Below, one piece after another: positions 62,802 through 64,000 of a DNA stretch of 64,000 bases; the stretch's first letter is position 1, and every line of letters starts with the position of its first letter. The translations under genes were made by a program, and so were the position numbers. The notes under the pieces are model-generated. The model made no database searches. It worked only from the letters and a program-made list of their open reading frames with translations, and was not told where the DNA came from. The stretch comes from Symbiodinium natans (taxonomy: Eukaryota; Sar; Dinophyceae; Suessiales; Symbiodiniaceae), in contig CAJNDS010000105.1 of assembly GCA_905221605.1 (NCBI GenBank), positions 107,001-171,000 of the forward strand. Direction: 5' to 3'.

Positions 62802-63556
62802 GCATCTTGGCTTCGCCAAATGTCAGGAGTGGAGGAGACCCTAAACCCTAAACCCTAAACCCTAAACCCTAAACCCCCAAAATTATGCTCCTGGTTCGTA
62901 CCTAGAAGTTCAATTCCCCCCCCACTCCCTCGTAAGCCTTAGGCTCTGAGGCGCTGAATGTCAGAGAGGCGCTCACATGCGAAGCCCAATTTTTTGGGGG
63001 TCCTAAACCCTAAACCCTAAACCCTAAACCCTAAACCCTTTTTTTGTAATCACCCAAGAATCGTTTAGCCGAAACAACTCCCTTTGAAACTCACGGGCAC
63101 CACTTTTTTCCCCCCACTTATTTGCCTTAGACGGCTTCAAGGGATGAGCGTCTCTGGGCTGCCGAGTAGTTAAAGCCTTAGACCCCTAAATTGCCTGAAT
63201 CCCGGCAGGGCTTACAGGCTTGGATTCACGCACACTGCAGGCACAACTTGATACTTGATAAGCCCATTCTACGCACGACGATACCGGAGGAAGGCACGAC
63301 GGTGCCGGGGCAAGGATACCGCGTAGTTGAAGGACGCTCAGCCTGATGCCCAAAACCCTAAACCCTCAACCCTAAATCCTACAGTTTGGAATCCTGAAGC
63401 CCAAAGCCCTAAGCCCTCAACCCTAAACCCTACAGTTTTGGCATCCTGAACCCTAATTCAACCCTAAACCCTAAACCCTAAACCCTAAACCCTAAACCCT
63501 AAACCCTAAACCCTAAACCCTAAACCCTAAACCCCCAAGCTCAACCTGTGCCCGAG
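62802..63556. repeat. Intron with GC donor, 755 bp
   Basis: CCCTAAA 62840-62880, 63001-63042, 63355-63430 (with a 51-bp tandem repeat containing CTACAGTTT) and 63459-63537. No TTTAGGG at its 5' end, an exception to the rule. Acceptor TGCCCGAG. Confidence 0.7.
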
Positions 63557-63659
63557 GCCGTCGCTGGTCGGAAGCCCTGGCCCTCCTGTCAGCGATGAGG
63601 CAGCAGAAGATGACCCCGAACGTGCGCCAGGGGCTGCACCTCATCGCCCCCCCAACAGG
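63557..63659 (+). CDS. PPR exon 15 (second helix)
   Basis: Frame RRWSEALALLSAMRQQKMTP then NVRQGLHLIAPPT; 'rW.eALaLLsaMrq..m.PN', the second helix and turn. A donor at PN (CGAAC|GTGCGC) would suit the PPR pattern; the frame continues to CAACAG|GGTTTAGGG, where an array starts. Confidence 0.75.
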
Positions 63660-63766
63660 GTTTAGGGTTTAGGGTTTAGGGTTTAGGGTTCAGGGTTTAG
63701 GGTTTAGGGTTTAGGGTTTAGGGTTTAGGGCCCTCCAGGGTCTGCACCTCATCCCCTCCAACAAGG
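63627..63766. repeat. Direct duplication around a TTTAGGG array
   Basis: CCAGGGGCTGCACCTCATCG.. (63627-63659) is repeated with a few changes at 63735-63766, and a ten-unit TTTAGGG array (63660-63731) lies between. The second copy ends at a good GT donor (CAACAAG|GTAGCG). Confidence 0.85.
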
Positions 63767-64000
63767 TAGCGCAGGACCCCCCCCCGCCAGACACCGAAAC
63801 AGGGGAAAGGGTGTAGGGTTTAGGGTTTAGGGTTTGGGGTTTAGGGTTTAGGGTTTAGGGTTTAGGGTTTAGGGTTCATCCAACACGCCGATTACCCTGT
63901 GACTTACCCTTAAGACTGGGCCCCCAGAGGCCGCGAAATGTGAAAGCACGTCACTTCTTAAGTGCTAGAATTTGCTGGAAGGTGTCCACTCGAAAGCACG
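63767..64000. repeat. Right-edge intron sequence
   Basis: C-run 63777-63785, TTTAGGG array 63811-63876, then unique sequence to the end. The PPR gene is expected to continue past the window. Confidence 0.6.

Noticed and set aside
1-64000. The window as a chromosome end
   Set aside because: Arrays are short, in both orientations and interrupted by exons; no terminal uninterrupted array is present at either edge.
1-64000. Evenly spaced repeats as a CRISPR array
   Set aside because: Units are tandem telomeric repeat without unique spacers, in a eukaryotic gene context with no cas genes.
1-64000. tRNA, rRNA or spliced-leader genes
   Set aside because: No cloverleaf with conserved arms, no rRNA core text and no spliced-leader 22-mer was recognised by eye; a covariance-model search would be needed to exclude them.

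Overview
The window looks like nuclear DNA of a dinoflagellate, probably a Symbiodinium/Polarella-like lineage. Three things point there. Plant/alveolate-type telomere repeat (TTTAGGG) is scattered everywhere. Coding sequence is cut into very short exons of 28-100 bp with G-starting acceptors (AG|G) and a mixture of GT and GC donors. The identifiable coding content includes a PPR protein of the 'ISACEK..W..AL.LL' style, a DUSP-USP deubiquitinase and a Hint-like fragment. The assignment is an inference; a chromerid or another alveolate is the main alternative. No rRNA, tRNA, CRISPR or prokaryotic operon was seen, and no spliced-leader relic was recognised.

Layout, all supported coding on the + strand. 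(1) 0.9-8.0 kb: about nine short exon-like islands of an unidentified gene, or of the N-terminal part of the next one. (2) About 8.5-47.2 kb: one ubiquitin-specific protease gene of the USP4/11/15 type. DUSP-domain exons lie at 8.56, 10.21, 11.32 and 27.38 kb, ubiquitin-like domain exons at 27.95 and 29.24 kb, the catalytic Cys box at 36.16 kb, further catalytic-domain blocks at 37.6-42.6 kb, the CxxC region at 44.6 kb, the LPIP block at 45.2 kb and the inserted UBL at 47.1 kb. The His box was not found. One intron of about 16 kb (11366-27379) is fixed by exact joining of the DUSP motif. It holds a 21-bp satellite, a 55-nt poly-C tract, a broken coiled-coil/Hint gene and some orphan exon-like islands. 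(3) About 48.4-64 kb: a PPR-protein gene whose repeats are split into half-repeat exons; it runs off the right edge. A 1.27-kb insertion with a 19-bp target-site duplication lies at 56.2-57.5 kb.

The main observation is that the introns are built from telomeric repeat. Over 100 arrays of (TTTAGGG)n or (CCCTAAA)n fill the spaces between exons. In most cases TTTAGGG lies just after an exon and CCCTAAA just before the next, so each intron carries inverted telomeric repeats at its ends. Donors and acceptors are often the array sequence itself with one or two changes. Two arrays are bounded by about 32-bp duplications of the splice site they adjoin. This would fit a telomere-repeat-bearing introner-like element, or telomere-repeat addition at breaks, making and enlarging introns. 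Several families of short inverted-repeat elements (MITE-like) sit in the same introns.

Exon limits were read by eye from motif continuity and splice-site likeness; no alignment or transcript was available.
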